Below are positions 1-8,980 of a stretch of 64,000 nucleotides of DNA, one piece after another. The position numbers and the translations under genes are program-made. The notes under the pieces were generated by a model. It did no database searches. It was not told where the DNA came from and was given only the letters and a program-made list of their open reading frames with translations. Positions within the stretch are counted from its first letter, which is position 1. Every line of letters begins with the position of its first letter. Location of the stretch: contig NZ_JOMI01000003.1 in NCBI RefSeq assembly GCF_000711235.1, positions 186,001-250,000 of the forward strand. Reading direction: 5' to 3'. This DNA comes from Prevotella sp. 10(H) (GTDB lineage: Bacteria; Bacteroidota; Bacteroidia; Bacteroidales; Dysgonomonadaceae).

Positions 1-531
1 GGAAGTTATGCCGGATCTTCGGGCATGTCAAATGCTCAGGGTTCAGGTGGTACATCAGTTGGCTCTCCGTCTGTGGCATCAGGAAATACTGCAGGTGGAA
101 GCAAAAATGTTTCTCCGGAATATGCTCAAAGTCTAAATGACACAGCTCAAAATCTGGAAGAGTTCTCTACTACAATACAATCATTGAATGAAGCATCCCA
201 GAAGTTGCTGGGTGCGTATAAACATGTGACCGAAACTCAGGGTTTTGTAGATAATCTGGCAACATTAAACGAGAATGTAAGTGGACTGAATGATGTTTTC
301 AATACACAATTGCAAACAATAAACGAACAGATGTCTGCTATCAGATATATCAATGATAGCCTGATCAGGATGAAAGGCCTGTATGACGGCGCTATCGGAG
401 ATAGTTATATGTTCAGGGAAGAATCTGCAAAAATGACTAAGCATATCGAAGCATTGAATAATGTATATGCTCGCTTATTACAGGCTATGACAACAAATAA
501 CAACAATAATATGAACCCAACTAATTTCTAA
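1..531 (+). CDS. gldL: GldL C-terminal part (T9SS motor protein), cut by the window start
   Basis: The reading frame is open from base 1 to the stop at 529-531, so this is the C-terminal part of a longer protein; the ATG at 25 is internal. GldL/PorL is the inner-membrane protein that with GldM forms the proton-driven motor of type IX secretion. Its two N-terminal membrane helices would lie outside the window. What is visible is a Gly/Ser/Asn-rich linker, a long helical, coiled-coil-like region (two stretches with repeated Leu-Asn-Glu heptads), and an Asn-rich tail. Identity rests mainly on position directly before gldM and gldN, the standard gldK-L-M-N order, plus the helical tail typical of the family. 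Confidence 0.88.
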   Translation, partial: GSYAGSSGMSNAQGSGGTSVGSPSVASGNTAGGSKNVSPEYAQSLNDTAQNLEEFSTTIQSLNEASQKLLGAYKHVTETQGFVDNLATLNENVSGLNDVFNTQLQTINEQMSAIRYINDSLIRMKGLYDGAIGDSYMFREESAKMTKHIEALNNVYARLLQAMTTNNNNNMNPTNF

Positions 532-573
532 CAGAGTTGTATCTGAATCTGGAAATTATAAAGAAGATAACTG

Positions 574-2145
574 ATGGCATTGAGTAGAGGGCAAATGACG
601 CGACAGAAGATGATAAATCTGATGTATCTGGTTTTCATTGCTATGCTTGCTTTAAATGTATCCACAGAGGTTCTGGACGGGTTTGTATTAGTTAACGATA
701 ACCTTCAGGAGAATATAGAGGTTACAAACGCACGTAATAAACAGATATATACCGATATCGATGAAGCATATACTTCTAATCCTGAGAAAGCAAAAACAGG
801 ATACGATATATCGCAGGATATAAGACGTAAGACCGATTCGCTCTTTAACTATATACAGTACTTAAAACAGGAGATAGCTAAGAAGAGTGATGGTGCGGAT
901 GCCGATATCGATAACCTGAAATCGAAAGATAATCTCGATGCTTCTTCGGAAGTAATGATATCACCCGTCGGCGGACAGGGGAATAAATTGAAAGGGTTGA
1001 TTGACGAATACCGTGACGGAATATTGGTCTTGATCTCGGATAATGCGAAGAAAGATGTCGTGAGCAAGACTTTATCTACTGAGCCGAACGAAAGGGCCAG
1101 AAAAGACGGTAAGAGTTGGTTGCAAGCATCTTTTGACAGGATGCCGAGTATAGCAGCAATAACCTTTTTGTCTGAATTGCAGGTAAATGTGAGACAAGCT
1201 GAAGGCGAAGTCCTCAACAACCTTATTCAGAATATAGATATAAAAGATTTGCGTGTAAATCAATTGAGCGCATTTGTTGTACCGCAATCTAATATGGTAA
1301 TGAGAGGAACTAACTATTCAGCTCAGATTATCATGGCGGCAGTAGATACAACACAGCGTCCGACGATAGTAGTCAATGGCAAAGAGTTGCCAAAAGAGAA
1401 GAATGGCTTATACGAATTTAATGCTACAGGAACAGGAAAGCAAAGCTTCAACGGATACATTGAAATGATGGATAGGAGCGGGCTTCCTCTTAGGCGTGAG
1501 TTTAAGCAGGAGTATACGGTCATGGAACCGATGGCTACTGTTGCTCCGTTGCTGATGGATGTACTTTATTCAGGTATTCCTAATCAGGTCAGTATATCTG
1601 TTCCGGGAGTAGCCGTCAGTGATGTGTCAGCTTCCGCTTTAGATGGCGGAACATTGACTTCATCCGGTAATGGGCTATGGGTTGCAACACCGTCTTCGGC
1701 GAAAATTGGGCAAAAATTTGTTATAGCCGTTACTGCTAAAGTGAACGGAGTATCACAAATAGTAGCAAGAAAAGAATTCAGGATACGTCCTTTGCCTCCG
1801 GCATTAGCATACATCGAATATAACGATGCTAACGGTAGTCCGAGGAAGTTTAGAAAAGGAGCCTTGTCGAGGGCAGTTATTTTAAATTCTCCGGGAATTA
1901 AGGCATCTATTGACGATGGTATTCTTGACATACAGTTTACAGTGCTAAGTTTTAGAACATATTCTTTCGACGCTATGGGAAATACTACTCCGGAACTATC
2001 GAATGGAGCAAGCTTCTCTCAACGTCAGATCGAACAAATAAGAAGAATGAACAGAGGAACGCGTTTCTTCATAGGCGACATAAAGGTCAAAGGACCTGAC
2101 GGCGTTGAACAGGAAACAAATCCGATGCAGATAACGATTAATTAA
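574..2145 (+). CDS. gldM: Gliding/T9SS protein GldM
   Basis: GldM/PorM is a dimeric periplasmic shaft anchored in the inner membrane that couples the GldL motor to the outer-membrane GldK/N ring of type IX secretion. The 523-residue product has the family's single N-terminal membrane helix (about residues 13-30, in the motif LMYLVFIAMLALNVSTEVL), a helical domain to about residue 220, then beta-rich periplasmic domains, as in solved PorM/GldM structures. Length is normal. It starts 42 bases after gldL and is followed by gldN after 21 bases, so the three are one transcription unit. Confidence 0.95.
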   Translation: MALSRGQMTRQKMINLMYLVFIAMLALNVSTEVLDGFVLVNDNLQENIEVTNARNKQIYTDIDEAYTSNPEKAKTGYDISQDIRRKTDSLFNYIQYLKQEIAKKSDGADADIDNLKSKDNLDASSEVMISPVGGQGNKLKGLIDEYRDGILVLISDNAKKDVVSKTLSTEPNERARKDGKSWLQASFDRMPSIAAITFLSELQVNVRQAEGEVLNNLIQNIDIKDLRVNQLSAFVVPQSNMVMRGTNYSAQIIMAAVDTTQRPTIVVNGKELPKEKNGLYEFNATGTGKQSFNGYIEMMDRSGLPLRREFKQEYTVMEPMATVAPLLMDVLYSGIPNQVSISVPGVAVSDVSASALDGGTLTSSGNGLWVATPSSAKIGQKFVIAVTAKVNGVSQIVARKEFRIRPLPPALAYIEYNDANGSPRKFRKGALSRAVILNSPGIKASIDDGILDIQFTVLSFRTYSFDAMGNTTPELSNGASFSQRQIEQIRRMNRGTRFFIGDIKVKGPDGVEQETNPMQITIN

Positions 2146-2166
2146 TTAACACAAAAATAGAATATT

Positions 2167-3027
2167 ATGAAATCCATTATTTCATTAATGTTTTGCGGGC
2201 TCTTGATAGTTGGTACACTTTCCGCACAAAACTTCGCAAACAATCGACCACGCATATTAGACGAGGTGTCTGTTGTTACATCCACAGCTGAGGATATGGC
2301 AACAGAGATATCTACCAGAGAACTGGCAGTGATGGAGGGTTCGATGAACGATTACTCTTCTTCTATCTGGTCCCGTGAGATATACCGTCAGGTAAGTGAT
2401 ATAGAAGGTAATGAAACTTTCTTCTATCCACAGGAATCTACCGATACAAGAGTAAATCTGTTTTCTTTATTGGTAAACCTTTTGAGTACTAATACTATTA
2501 ACGGCTACAAGTATCAGGCTGTACCTGAATTGAGTCCTGAATTGACAGGTAAACAAACGCTCGAAGAGGCTGCTATTCCTTTTACAGAAAGTAGTGATAA
2601 AACGCTTACTATAAAGAAAGAAGATATCCCTTCAGCGAAGATAAGCCATTATTTGGTTAAAGAGAGATGGTTCTTTGATATAAAGACTTTCAAAGGAGAT
2701 ATCCGTGTAACACATATTTGTCCGGTATTATCCGAGAATGGAAAGTTTTTCCCTCTATTCTGGGTACGTTTCGATGATATCAGTGTATATCTGGCAAGAG
2801 CGGTATCACCGGTTGCTGTAGCTAATATTACACCCGTGTTAAGCAATGCTTCTATGTTTGATATCATTCACAATAGATGGTACAGAGGTTGTATTTATCA
2901 GGTTGGTTTCAGACATCTGTCGGCTTTCTTCCCTGAGATAAAAGACCTCATTAACGAGCGTAAGCGTATAGAATATGAACTGGATTATATTCAGGCTAAA
3001 TTTTATGCTGCTCAAAATAGAAGATAA
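2167..3027 (+). CDS. gldN: Gliding/T9SS protein GldN
   Basis: GldN/PorN is a periplasmic protein that binds the lipoprotein GldK to form the outer-membrane-associated ring of type IX secretion. The 286-residue product begins with a signal peptide (about residues 1-20, ending SAQ), followed by a soluble domain with the family-typical segments SSIWSREIYRQ and WFFDIKTFKGDIRVTHICP. A C-terminal helical stretch contains many Lys/Arg/Glu residues. It is the last gene of the gld operon; a strong hairpin terminator follows 20 bases after the stop. No protein with an obvious T9SS C-terminal sorting domain was noticed elsewhere in the window. Confidence 0.93.
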   Translation: MKSIISLMFCGLLIVGTLSAQNFANNRPRILDEVSVVTSTAEDMATEISTRELAVMEGSMNDYSSSIWSREIYRQVSDIEGNETFFYPQESTDTRVNLFSLLVNLLSTNTINGYKYQAVPELSPELTGKQTLEEAAIPFTESSDKTLTIKKEDIPSAKISHYLVKERWFFDIKTFKGDIRVTHICPVLSENGKFFPLFWVRFDDISVYLARAVSPVAVANITPVLSNASMFDIIHNRWYRGCIYQVGFRHLSAFFPEIKDLINERKRIEYELDYIQAKFYAAQNRR

Positions 3028-3047
3028 TACTCTATGATATAAAGCAT

Positions 3048-3081
3048 AAAAAAGAGCATCCAATAATGGATGCTCTTTTTT
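3048..3081. terminator. Bidirectional terminator after gldN
   Basis: A perfect 14-bp stem (3048-3061 with 3068-3081) with a 6-nt loop has an A-run on one side and a T-run on the other. It sits between gldN (plus) and a minus-strand lipoprotein gene and can serve both. Confidence 0.9.
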
Positions 3082-3096
3082 ATTATAATGACTTTA

Positions 3097-4098
3097 TTAT
3101 TTATAGGTATCCAATGCCTTTATATTCTTCTCCAAGTCTTCTTTACTTATCTCTTGTAAATCCATATCTATCGAAATATCTGCAGTTATAGTCACTTCCT
3201 TTTCGGCATAAGTGAATTTACCGTCTTTTACGGAATAGGCAATCAATTTGCCTTGTGCACCCAAAGGTACGCTGTTGTCATAGCTTTTGACCGTCTTATC
3301 ATCTACAGTCGTATATATCTGCGCTAATACTAATACGCCTTTTGCACGGAAGAATACAAACGTATCACCTGTGTATCCCAGATATGAAGCCAGTTTACCG
3401 AAGTCGCCGTATAGTTTGACAGTAACTGTTGTGAAGCCGTTTGTACTCGACCAGAATATATCGCAATTGATCCATCCTAATTTACCAAGCAGGAACTCGA
3501 ATCTCTTATTCTTGGCAAAAGCTCCATTCTCCCTGTTATTAGGTTCCATATCATCTTCAGGAATATCTTCCCATGCAAACTGATTCTCTTGCTCTCCTGC
3601 CTGTTCGTTACCAACCCAAAGTTGTGTCATTGTACCATCTTCTTTGTCAGTAGGGATACTAACGGTAATAGGTGAACTCAGATTCTGGTCGATGCTTACC
3701 CCGTTCTGCTTAATATCTATGAATATAAAGCCATCGGATTCAAAGATGTTCTTACCCGCATAATTTGTATTTGTTCCGGAGAAGATCATACTACTCGGCT
3801 TCAGCATTTCATATGCCTCTACTGTAAATTCTCCTGTTATAGCTGTTCCATTTTTGGTTAATGCATCAGCAGGAATAGTGATCTGGACACCTTCTTTTAG
3901 AGTTATTGTCTTGGGTAGTTCCGAAGTGTTTACCTTAACTTCCTGTTTCAATGTAGATTTGTTCTCTTCTAAGAACTCTTTGGCTTGATAGTTTTCGTCA
4001 TACTGCTTCTTTAGCAAATAGTCTTCGTCATCGCATGAAATGAATAAGAATCCTAAGCACAATATTAGAGGTAAGATTCTGGACAATAGTGTTTTCAT
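3097..4098 (-). CDS. Hypothetical lipoprotein, 333 aa
   Basis: The product has a lipoprotein signal peptide with lipobox LFISC (Cys at residue 22), followed by an acidic stretch, so it is probably exported and lipid-anchored. The body is beta-rich, with a stretch near residues 60-130 that sets out as a prepilin-like or ZU5-like beta domain (TLKEGVQITIPADAL, then a repeated Glu/Val/Tyr pattern), and a second beta domain near residues 205-290. I do not recognise a named family with confidence and assign no function. It stands alone: terminators lie on both sides. Confidence 0.8.
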   Translation of the reverse strand: MKTLLSRILPLILCLGFLFISCDDEDYLLKKQYDENYQAKEFLEENKSTLKQEVKVNTSELPKTITLKEGVQITIPADALTKNGTAITGEFTVEAYEMLKPSSMIFSGTNTNYAGKNIFESDGFIFIDIKQNGVSIDQNLSSPITVSIPTDKEDGTMTQLWVGNEQAGEQENQFAWEDIPEDDMEPNNRENGAFAKNKRFEFLLGKLGWINCDIFWSSTNGFTTVTVKLYGDFGKLASYLGYTGDTFVFFRAKGVLVLAQIYTTVDDKTVKSYDNSVPLGAQGKLIAYSVKDGKFTYAEKEVTITADISIDMDLQEISKEDLEKNIKALDTYK

Positions 4099-4245
4099 AA
4101 ATGTGAGTGTTAAATTAATAATATGTAATATAAGTAAAGCTTGTTATCTTGTGTTTTGTCGTTCAGGTGTCTGGCATATATTAATAAGATGCGATATAAA
4201 GCAGAAACGTTGCATATTAAGTTAATTATTGTCAGATAATATAAA

Positions 4246-4271
4246 AGGCTGTCTTGTTTCCAAAACAGCCT
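4246..4271 (-). terminator. Terminator after the oxidoreductase operon
   Basis: A 7-bp stem (AGGCTGT at 4246-4252 with ACAGCCT at 4265-4271) lies 22 bases beyond the minus-strand stop at 4294. The U-tract on the minus strand is short, so efficiency is uncertain. Confidence 0.65.
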
Positions 4272-4293
4272 CTCATATATGAAGTCCTTTCTA

Positions 4294-4848
4294 TTAACCG
4301 GCTTTCTGCACTTCCTCTATCACTTCCATCCCTTTCAGAATAGCCTGTTCATTCATAGGCAATAAGCCATGATGACGTTCAGGCAGCGATTTTTTTAGTC
4401 CTAGCATTACATTTTCGAGTTTTACCATAGGGCATATTTTCAGAAGTCCTCCAAGTACAATCATATTGAAAGCCTTGTTGTTCTTCATCAATGTAGCCGT
4501 ATCTATAGCTTCTATCTTATAAATGTTTATATCTTTTCTTGTAGGTGGATGCTGGAATCCGCTGGGGTCGTAAATCAGTATACCGCCCGGTTTCACATGC
4601 GGCTCGAATTTTTCCAGCGACGGCTGGTTCAATATGATTGCTACATCGTATTCGTTAACAATAGGCGAACTGATCGGATTGTCACTAAGGATAACGGTTA
4701 CATTTGCTGTTCCTCCCCGTTGTTCAGGGCCGTAAGATGGGAACCATGAAACTTCCTTGTTTTCCATAAGTCCCGAATAGGCCAGAATCTTTCCCATCGA
4801 CAATACTCCTTGTCCTCCAAAACCTGCTATTACTATTTCTTGTGTCAT
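4294..4848 (-). CDS. 2-oxoacid:ferredoxin oxidoreductase, gamma subunit
   Basis: This is the gamma subunit of a cytoplasmic, thiamine-diphosphate-dependent 2-oxoacid:ferredoxin oxidoreductase, which converts a 2-oxoacid plus CoA to acyl-CoA, CO2 and reduced ferredoxin. The N-terminal glycine motif GFGGQGVLSMGK (residues 8-19) and the SYGPEQRGG segment are typical of this subunit. At 184 residues it is of normal length. It is the last gene of a delta-alpha-beta-gamma operon, 12 bases after the beta gene. Substrate (branched-chain 2-oxoacids, VOR, or 2-oxoglutarate, KOR) cannot be settled from the sequence; Bacteroidales homologues are usually annotated with the VOR/KOR group. Confidence 0.9.
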   Translation of the reverse strand: MTQEIVIAGFGGQGVLSMGKILAYSGLMENKEVSWFPSYGPEQRGGTANVTVILSDNPISSPIVNEYDVAIILNQPSLEKFEPHVKPGGILIYDPSGFQHPPTRKDINIYKIEAIDTATLMKNNKAFNMIVLGGLLKICPMVKLENVMLGLKKSLPERHHGLLPMNEQAILKGMEVIEEVQKAG

Positions 4849-4860
4849 GCTTTTCCTTTT

Positions 4861-5619
4861 TTAGATGTTTTTCAGATCTCCCAACGGATAGGCAGGGAAC
4901 ATATTTTCCACCATCCAGTTATTGGATGCCTCGGGTGTCATTTTCCATCCCGAACTACAGGTGGATACTACTTCGACAATCGAGAGCCCTTTATTTTCCA
5001 TAGAGTTTTCAAAAGCCTTTCTGATCATGCGCTTAGTTTTCTTGACAGCAGCAGCAGTATGTACGCTCTGACGCGTGGCTAGACATACACCCGGCAATTG
5101 GGCCAACAAATCGGTTATCTTCAACGGATAGCCGTTTTCATACACATTACGTCCGTTAGGGGTAGTAGAGGTTTTCATGTCCAGAAGGGTAGTAGGTGCC
5201 ATCTGTCCTCCCGTCATCCCGTAGATACCGTTATTGATAAAGATAACGGCTATATTTTCACCGCGGTTAGCTGCATGTATTGTTTCTGCCGTGCCGATAG
5301 CTGCAAGGTCGCCGTCACCCTGATAGGTAAATACCATCTTCTCAGGATTGAGTCGTTTAATAGCCGTAGCCACCGCAGGCGCCCGTCCATGAGCGGCTTC
5401 CTGCCAGTCCACATCCAGATAGTTATATGCAAAGACTGCACAACCTACAGGAGCAACCGCAATAGTTTTTTCCATTAGTCCCATTTCATCAACTATCTCG
5501 GCTATTAATTTATGTACAACACCGTGTGAGCATCCGGGACAGTAATGCATCTCGGCATCGTTCATCAATGCTGGTTTTGCATATACTAGGTTAGCAGGGT
5601 CTATAATATTTGTACTCAT
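4861..5619 (-). CDS. 2-oxoacid:ferredoxin oxidoreductase, beta (ThDP) subunit
   Basis: The beta subunit binds thiamine diphosphate and the proximal iron-sulfur cluster. Visible are CPGC-SHG near residues 27-33, the ThDP/Mg signature starting GDGD at 101-104 and ending at NN 129-130, and the GMTGGQMAPTT segment that follows it in this family. Length (252 aa) is normal. Its gene lies 36 bases after the alpha gene and 12 before gamma, all on the minus strand, so subunits are probably made from one transcript. Confidence 0.92.
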   Translation of the reverse strand: MSTNIIDPANLVYAKPALMNDAEMHYCPGCSHGVVHKLIAEIVDEMGLMEKTIAVAPVGCAVFAYNYLDVDWQEAAHGRAPAVATAIKRLNPEKMVFTYQGDGDLAAIGTAETIHAANRGENIAVIFINNGIYGMTGGQMAPTTLLDMKTSTTPNGRNVYENGYPLKITDLLAQLPGVCLATRQSVHTAAAVKKTKRMIRKAFENSMENKGLSIVEVVSTCSSGWKMTPEASNNWMVENMFPAYPLGDLKNI

Positions 5620-5655
5620 AACTTTTCTACTTTTAATTTTACATAACTGTATTTA

Positions 5656-6738
5656 TTAACAGTCAAATTTGTTTTGCAGGGCGTCAAGTACTTCACTTGG
5701 GGTAAATACTATTCCACCCAAACGCCCGTAATGCTCTACTTTCACTTTGCCGTTTACAGCCAGCCTAACGTCCTGAACCATCTGTCCGGCGTTCATTTCC
5801 ACTGTAAGTATTCCTTTTATTTTAGAGGCATATTTTTCTATTTCTTTCGACGGGAAAGGCCATAATGTAATCGGACGGATAAGGCCCACTTTTATACCTT
5901 TGGCGCGCGCAAGTTCCATCGTTTTCTGACATATACGTGCAGCAGAACCGAAAGCTACCAATATGTAATCGGCATCTTCACAGTTTATTTCCTGATGCAT
6001 GCATAGTTCGCTTTCAATCTTTCTGTATTTAGCTTGTAGACGAAGATTGTTAGCCTCCATCTTATTTGAATCCAGTTCTAATGTTGTAATAATATTTGGT
6101 TGCCTTCCCGGTAGTCGGCCGAGCGTTGCCCAAGGGCATTGTTCCCTGATTTCAGCATCTGTTCTTCTGCGCTTATATGGGGGAAGTACAACTTTTTCCA
6201 TCATTTGACCAATGACGCCGTCAGTGAGTATCATCACCGGTGTGCGGTATTGGAAAGCAAGGTCGAAACCAAGCGCTACAAAATCGGCCATTTCCTGTAC
6301 TGAACTCGGCGCAAGTGTTATAAGGTTATAGTCTCCATGACCACCGCCTTTTACCGCTTGGAAATAATCGGCCTGTGAGGGCTGTATTGTTCCCAGTCCG
6401 GGGCCTCCGCGCATTACATTTACCAGTAAGCAAGGCAATTCACCTGCTGCTATGTATGATACGCCTTCGAGCATGAGGCTCATCCCGGGGCTTGAAGATG
6501 ATGTCATCACTGCTTTACCGCAGCCTGCACCACCGTATACCATATTTATTGAGGCTGTTTCACTTTCTGCCTGCAGTACTACCATCCCTGTAGTTTTCCA
6601 AGGTGCTTCAGCCATTAAAGTTTCCATTATTTCCGATTGGGGAGTTATCGGATAACCGAAGTAGCCATCTGCTCCATACCTTATTGCAGCATGTGAAATG
6701 GCATCGTTGCCTTTCATTAAAAATATTTCTTCTGACAT
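5656..6738 (-). CDS. vorB: 2-oxoacid:ferredoxin oxidoreductase, alpha subunit (VorB-like)
   Basis: The alpha subunit carries the pyrimidine-binding part of the ThDP site and helps bind substrate. The 360-residue protein has the family features GYPITPQSEIMETL near residues 31-44, a VLQAESETASINMVYGAA-like core near 54-72 and SSSSPGMSLM after it. Its C-terminal domain ends with the EMNAGQM segment. Bacteroidales orthologues of this length are generally called VorB (3-methyl-2-oxobutanoate) but related KorA proteins are close, so the substrate is an inference. Operon position: second, 71 bases after the ferredoxin gene. Confidence 0.88.
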   Translation of the reverse strand: MSEEIFLMKGNDAISHAAIRYGADGYFGYPITPQSEIMETLMAEAPWKTTGMVVLQAESETASINMVYGGAGCGKAVMTSSSSPGMSLMLEGVSYIAAGELPCLLVNVMRGGPGLGTIQPSQADYFQAVKGGGHGDYNLITLAPSSVQEMADFVALGFDLAFQYRTPVMILTDGVIGQMMEKVVLPPYKRRRTDAEIREQCPWATLGRLPGRQPNIITTLELDSNKMEANNLRLQAKYRKIESELCMHQEINCEDADYILVAFGSAARICQKTMELARAKGIKVGLIRPITLWPFPSKEIEKYASKIKGILTVEMNAGQMVQDVRLAVNGKVKVEHYGRLGGIVFTPSEVLDALQNKFDC

Positions 6739-6809
6739 AAGCTTTGTTTGGTTAAAAACGAATTTTGATACGCTCTGCTCTGTTTGTACAGGTAGATAAT
6801 CCGTTATTA

Positions 6810-7040
6810 CTATTCAAATTTTTTCTTGTATATGGTCAGGCAGCCGTCGGGGCATACATATCCACAATTTGCACATCCTATACAAGCTTCAGGGTCTTTC
6901 ATGTAAACATAATGATAGCCCTTCTGATTTACATTCCGCGGTTGCAGTTCCAATACGTCGCAGGGGCATGATACAACACATAGATTGCATCCTTTGCAAC
7001 GCTCTTCATTTACTACAACTGTTCCTTTGATTTTGGCCAT
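6810..7040 (-). CDS. 2-oxoacid oxidoreductase delta subunit, 2[4Fe-4S] ferredoxin type
   Basis: A 76-residue ferredoxin with two complete cluster motifs: Cys15-18-21-25 and Cys53-56-59-63, the last two Cys groups separated by the usual CxxCxxCxxxCP spacing. It is the electron-transfer delta subunit that takes electrons from the beta subunit and passes them to free ferredoxin. It is the first gene of the four-gene operon, and the promoter region at 7041-7200 lies directly upstream. Confidence 0.92.
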   Translation of the reverse strand: MAKIKGTVVVNEERCKGCNLCVVSCPCDVLELQPRNVNQKGYHYVYMKDPEACIGCANCGYVCPDGCLTIYKKKFE

Positions 7041-7087
7041 TTCCTATTAATAGTAAAAGTAAAAATTCAATGTTTCCTTTCTAAAAT

Positions 7088-7107
7088 AATAACCATGAAT
7101 GGTCATT
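7088..7107 (-). promoter_or_regulatory. Hairpin in the leader of the oxidoreductase operon
   Basis: Two 9-nt arms (7088-7096 and 7099-7107), complementary at 8 of 9 positions, are separated by 2 nt. They would form a hairpin in the roughly 150-nt leader that follows the -7 box at 7192-7199, or act as a palindromic operator. No known riboswitch was recognised. Confidence 0.4.
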
Positions 7108-7191
7108 ATAGCAAGCAGACAATACGCTGCTTCGAAACGATTAGTTTTCCAGTACTACTTTTCCGATGGGGGAATTTCGTTTGATCTAGCA

Positions 7192-7199
7192 CAAAGGTA
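7192..7199 (-). promoter_or_regulatory. -7 box of the oxidoreductase operon
   Basis: On the minus strand the sequence reads TACCTTTG, a match to the Bacteroidota -7 consensus TAnnTTTG. No good -33 TTTG is seen at 18-20 nt. It predicts a leader of about 145 nt before the ferredoxin start at 7040. Confidence 0.55.
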
Positions 7200-7317
7200 T
7201 ACGTATTTATTTTTATATTTCCCATTTTCATAGACAAAGATGTTAAAAAAAGTAACACTATTATGCATATTATTGTTTTTTATGGGTAGCAACAAATGCT
7301 GACTCACAGAAGGTTGT

Positions 7318-7806
7318 CTATGCAATATTGGTGCTTATGATTATTTCAGGTTTAATATCTGCAATTTTTATTAAATCTTCCGGTTTTATCTGAATCTGCA
7401 ATCCCCTCTTTCCGGCACTAATATAGATAAAGTTATAATTTTTGCATGATGCATCAATATAGGTAGGGAATTTCTTCTTCATACCTATCGGTGAACATGC
7501 TCCCCTGATATATCCGGTAACATTCAGCAGGTCTTTCATAGGAATCATATCACAATTCTTGTTTCCGGATATCTTTGCCGCAATTTTCAGATCCAGTTCT
7601 GCGTTTCCCGGTATGATGCATACGAAGTAGCCTGACTTATCACCTTTCAATACTAACGTCTTGAAAAGCTGTTCTACGGGTTCATCCAATTGTTCTGCAA
7701 CATGGACTGCACTGAGGTCGGATTCATCTACTTCGTATGGGATAAGCTGATATTCTATCTTTTCTTTATCCAGTAGTCTGGCGGCATTTGTTTTCTCTAT
7801 TTTCAT
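7318..7806 (-). CDS. ybaK: Cys-tRNA(Pro)/aminoacyl-tRNA deacylase, YbaK/EbsC type
   Basis: YbaK-type enzymes hydrolyse mischarged Cys-tRNA(Pro) and thereby keep proline codons from being read as cysteine. The 162-residue, single-domain product shows the family's features in order: KTNAARLLDKEKIEYQ at the N-terminus, KTLVLKGDKSGYFVCIIPG with the conserved lysine near residue 50, a RGACSPIGMKKKFPTYID segment near 105-122, and the closing ISAGKRGLQIQI-PEDL. Monocistronic; the divergent DUF4349 gene starts 110 bases away. Confidence 0.92.
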   Translation of the reverse strand: MKIEKTNAARLLDKEKIEYQLIPYEVDESDLSAVHVAEQLDEPVEQLFKTLVLKGDKSGYFVCIIPGNAELDLKIAAKISGNKNCDMIPMKDLLNVTGYIRGACSPIGMKKKFPTYIDASCKNYNFIYISAGKRGLQIQIKPEDLIKIADIKPEIIISTNIA

Positions 7807-7916
7807 TATTGAAAGGTAATATTTGGCAATAGCTTAAACAATTTGTTAAGATGTTTATGGAATTAACCATTCCGTATCATCTATTAATCAGAATGTGAAA
7901 TTAAATAATTTTTGCC

Positions 7917-8942
7917 ATGAAACCCATAAATAACCTACTAATAGTAGCAGCCATAGGATTTACAGGATTTCTATCCTGCAGCAATAGCCATAAGGACGCA
8001 GTAATGAACGAAGCCTATTCTATGTCGCAGATAGCTACCGAAGATGAAAAAAGTCCTGCCGATAAAGCCATGGAAGAAGTATATGAAGTTGTCAAACATC
8101 AGGCTCCGCCGGATGCAGTTAGATTTGTTCCGCCTACTATCGTTCCTAACTTTGTAGCATCTTCTGCTGCATCGACGGCATTCGACGACGGAGTTCATAA
8201 GTTTATACGCACGGCGCAGGTTAAGTTTAAGGTCAAAGATGTAGTATCTGCGACAAGGAAAATTGAGGATGTTGCACTGATAAATAAAGGTTTTATTATC
8301 AAATCGTCAGTTAATAATGAAAACTTCCGTACCGAGACTATTAATATCTCGAAAGACTCGGCTATGGTAAAATACTATTGCAATCTGGTTTCGTCGATCA
8401 ACCTGAAAGTTCCGGCTTCTTCTCTCGATACCGTACTTCGCCAGATAGCGCCCTTAGCGCTCATAGTGGACTACAGAATAATAGATGCTGATGATGTAAC
8501 AGTAAAACTGATGTCGGATAAGCTGGCACAAATACGTTTAGCTAAACGCCAAAAGCGGATATCCAACGCGATAAGCACAACCGGACGTAAACTTGATGAT
8601 ATCATGGCTGCCGAAGATGCACTGGATGAAACACTGGCTGATGCCGACCGGAAGGTAATATCAGAGTATAATATAAACGAACAGATTGCTTACAGCACTA
8701 TAAGTATCAGCTTATATCAGGACAGGATAGAGTACTCCGAAAAGGTGCTGCGTCAGGCTCCTTATGAAGAATACACTCCGGGCTTTGGTTCTAAGATTGC
8801 AGATGGATTCGCTGCCGGATGGTCTGCCGTAAGTATGGTCTTTTTATGTCTGGTATATATATGGCCATTATGGGTTCTTGTTGGCATAGGTGTATTCCTA
8901 TTTATATGGTTCAGAAAGAGAAGCGGTCGGGCAAAAGAATAG
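7917..8942 (+). CDS. DUF4349 lipoprotein with C-terminal membrane helix
   Basis: The 341-residue product has a lipoprotein signal with Cys at residue 21 (FLSC), a long periplasmic DUF4349 domain (about residues 65-290) including the typical KFKVKDVVSATRKIEDVA opening and a coiled-coil hairpin near 165-235, and a strong membrane helix near residues 300-335 followed by RKRSGR. Double anchoring, by lipid and by helix, is characteristic of DUF4349 proteins, whose biochemical role is not established. Transcribed away from ybaK; a shared bidirectional terminator follows. Confidence 0.85.
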   Translation: MKPINNLLIVAAIGFTGFLSCSNSHKDAVMNEAYSMSQIATEDEKSPADKAMEEVYEVVKHQAPPDAVRFVPPTIVPNFVASSAASTAFDDGVHKFIRTAQVKFKVKDVVSATRKIEDVALINKGFIIKSSVNNENFRTETINISKDSAMVKYYCNLVSSINLKVPASSLDTVLRQIAPLALIVDYRIIDADDVTVKLMSDKLAQIRLAKRQKRISNAISTTGRKLDDIMAAEDALDETLADADRKVISEYNINEQIAYSTISISLYQDRIEYSEKVLRQAPYEEYTPGFGSKIADGFAAGWSAVSMVFLCLVYIWPLWVLVGIGVFLFIWFRKRSGRAKE

Positions 8943-8956
8943 GCTGCAATTAAGGG

Positions 8957-8974
8957 AGCCGGATACGTCCGGCT
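8957..8974. terminator. Bidirectional terminator between DUF4349 gene and pdxH
   Basis: A 7-bp GC-rich stem (8957-8963 with 8968-8974) with a TACG loop and flanking T-rich/A-rich sequence lies in the 38-base gap between two convergent genes. Confidence 0.8.
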
Positions 8975-8980
8975 TTCCTG

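Noticed and set aside
849-1220. Open frame of 123 codons antisense to gldM
   Set aside because: It lies inside a confidently assigned gene, has no promoter or signal, and similar antisense frames occur throughout the window as shadows.
7041-7200. Riboswitch (for example TPP, since the operon enzyme uses ThDP)
   Set aside because: The conserved CTGAGA-type core of the TPP riboswitch was not found; only a simple hairpin is present.
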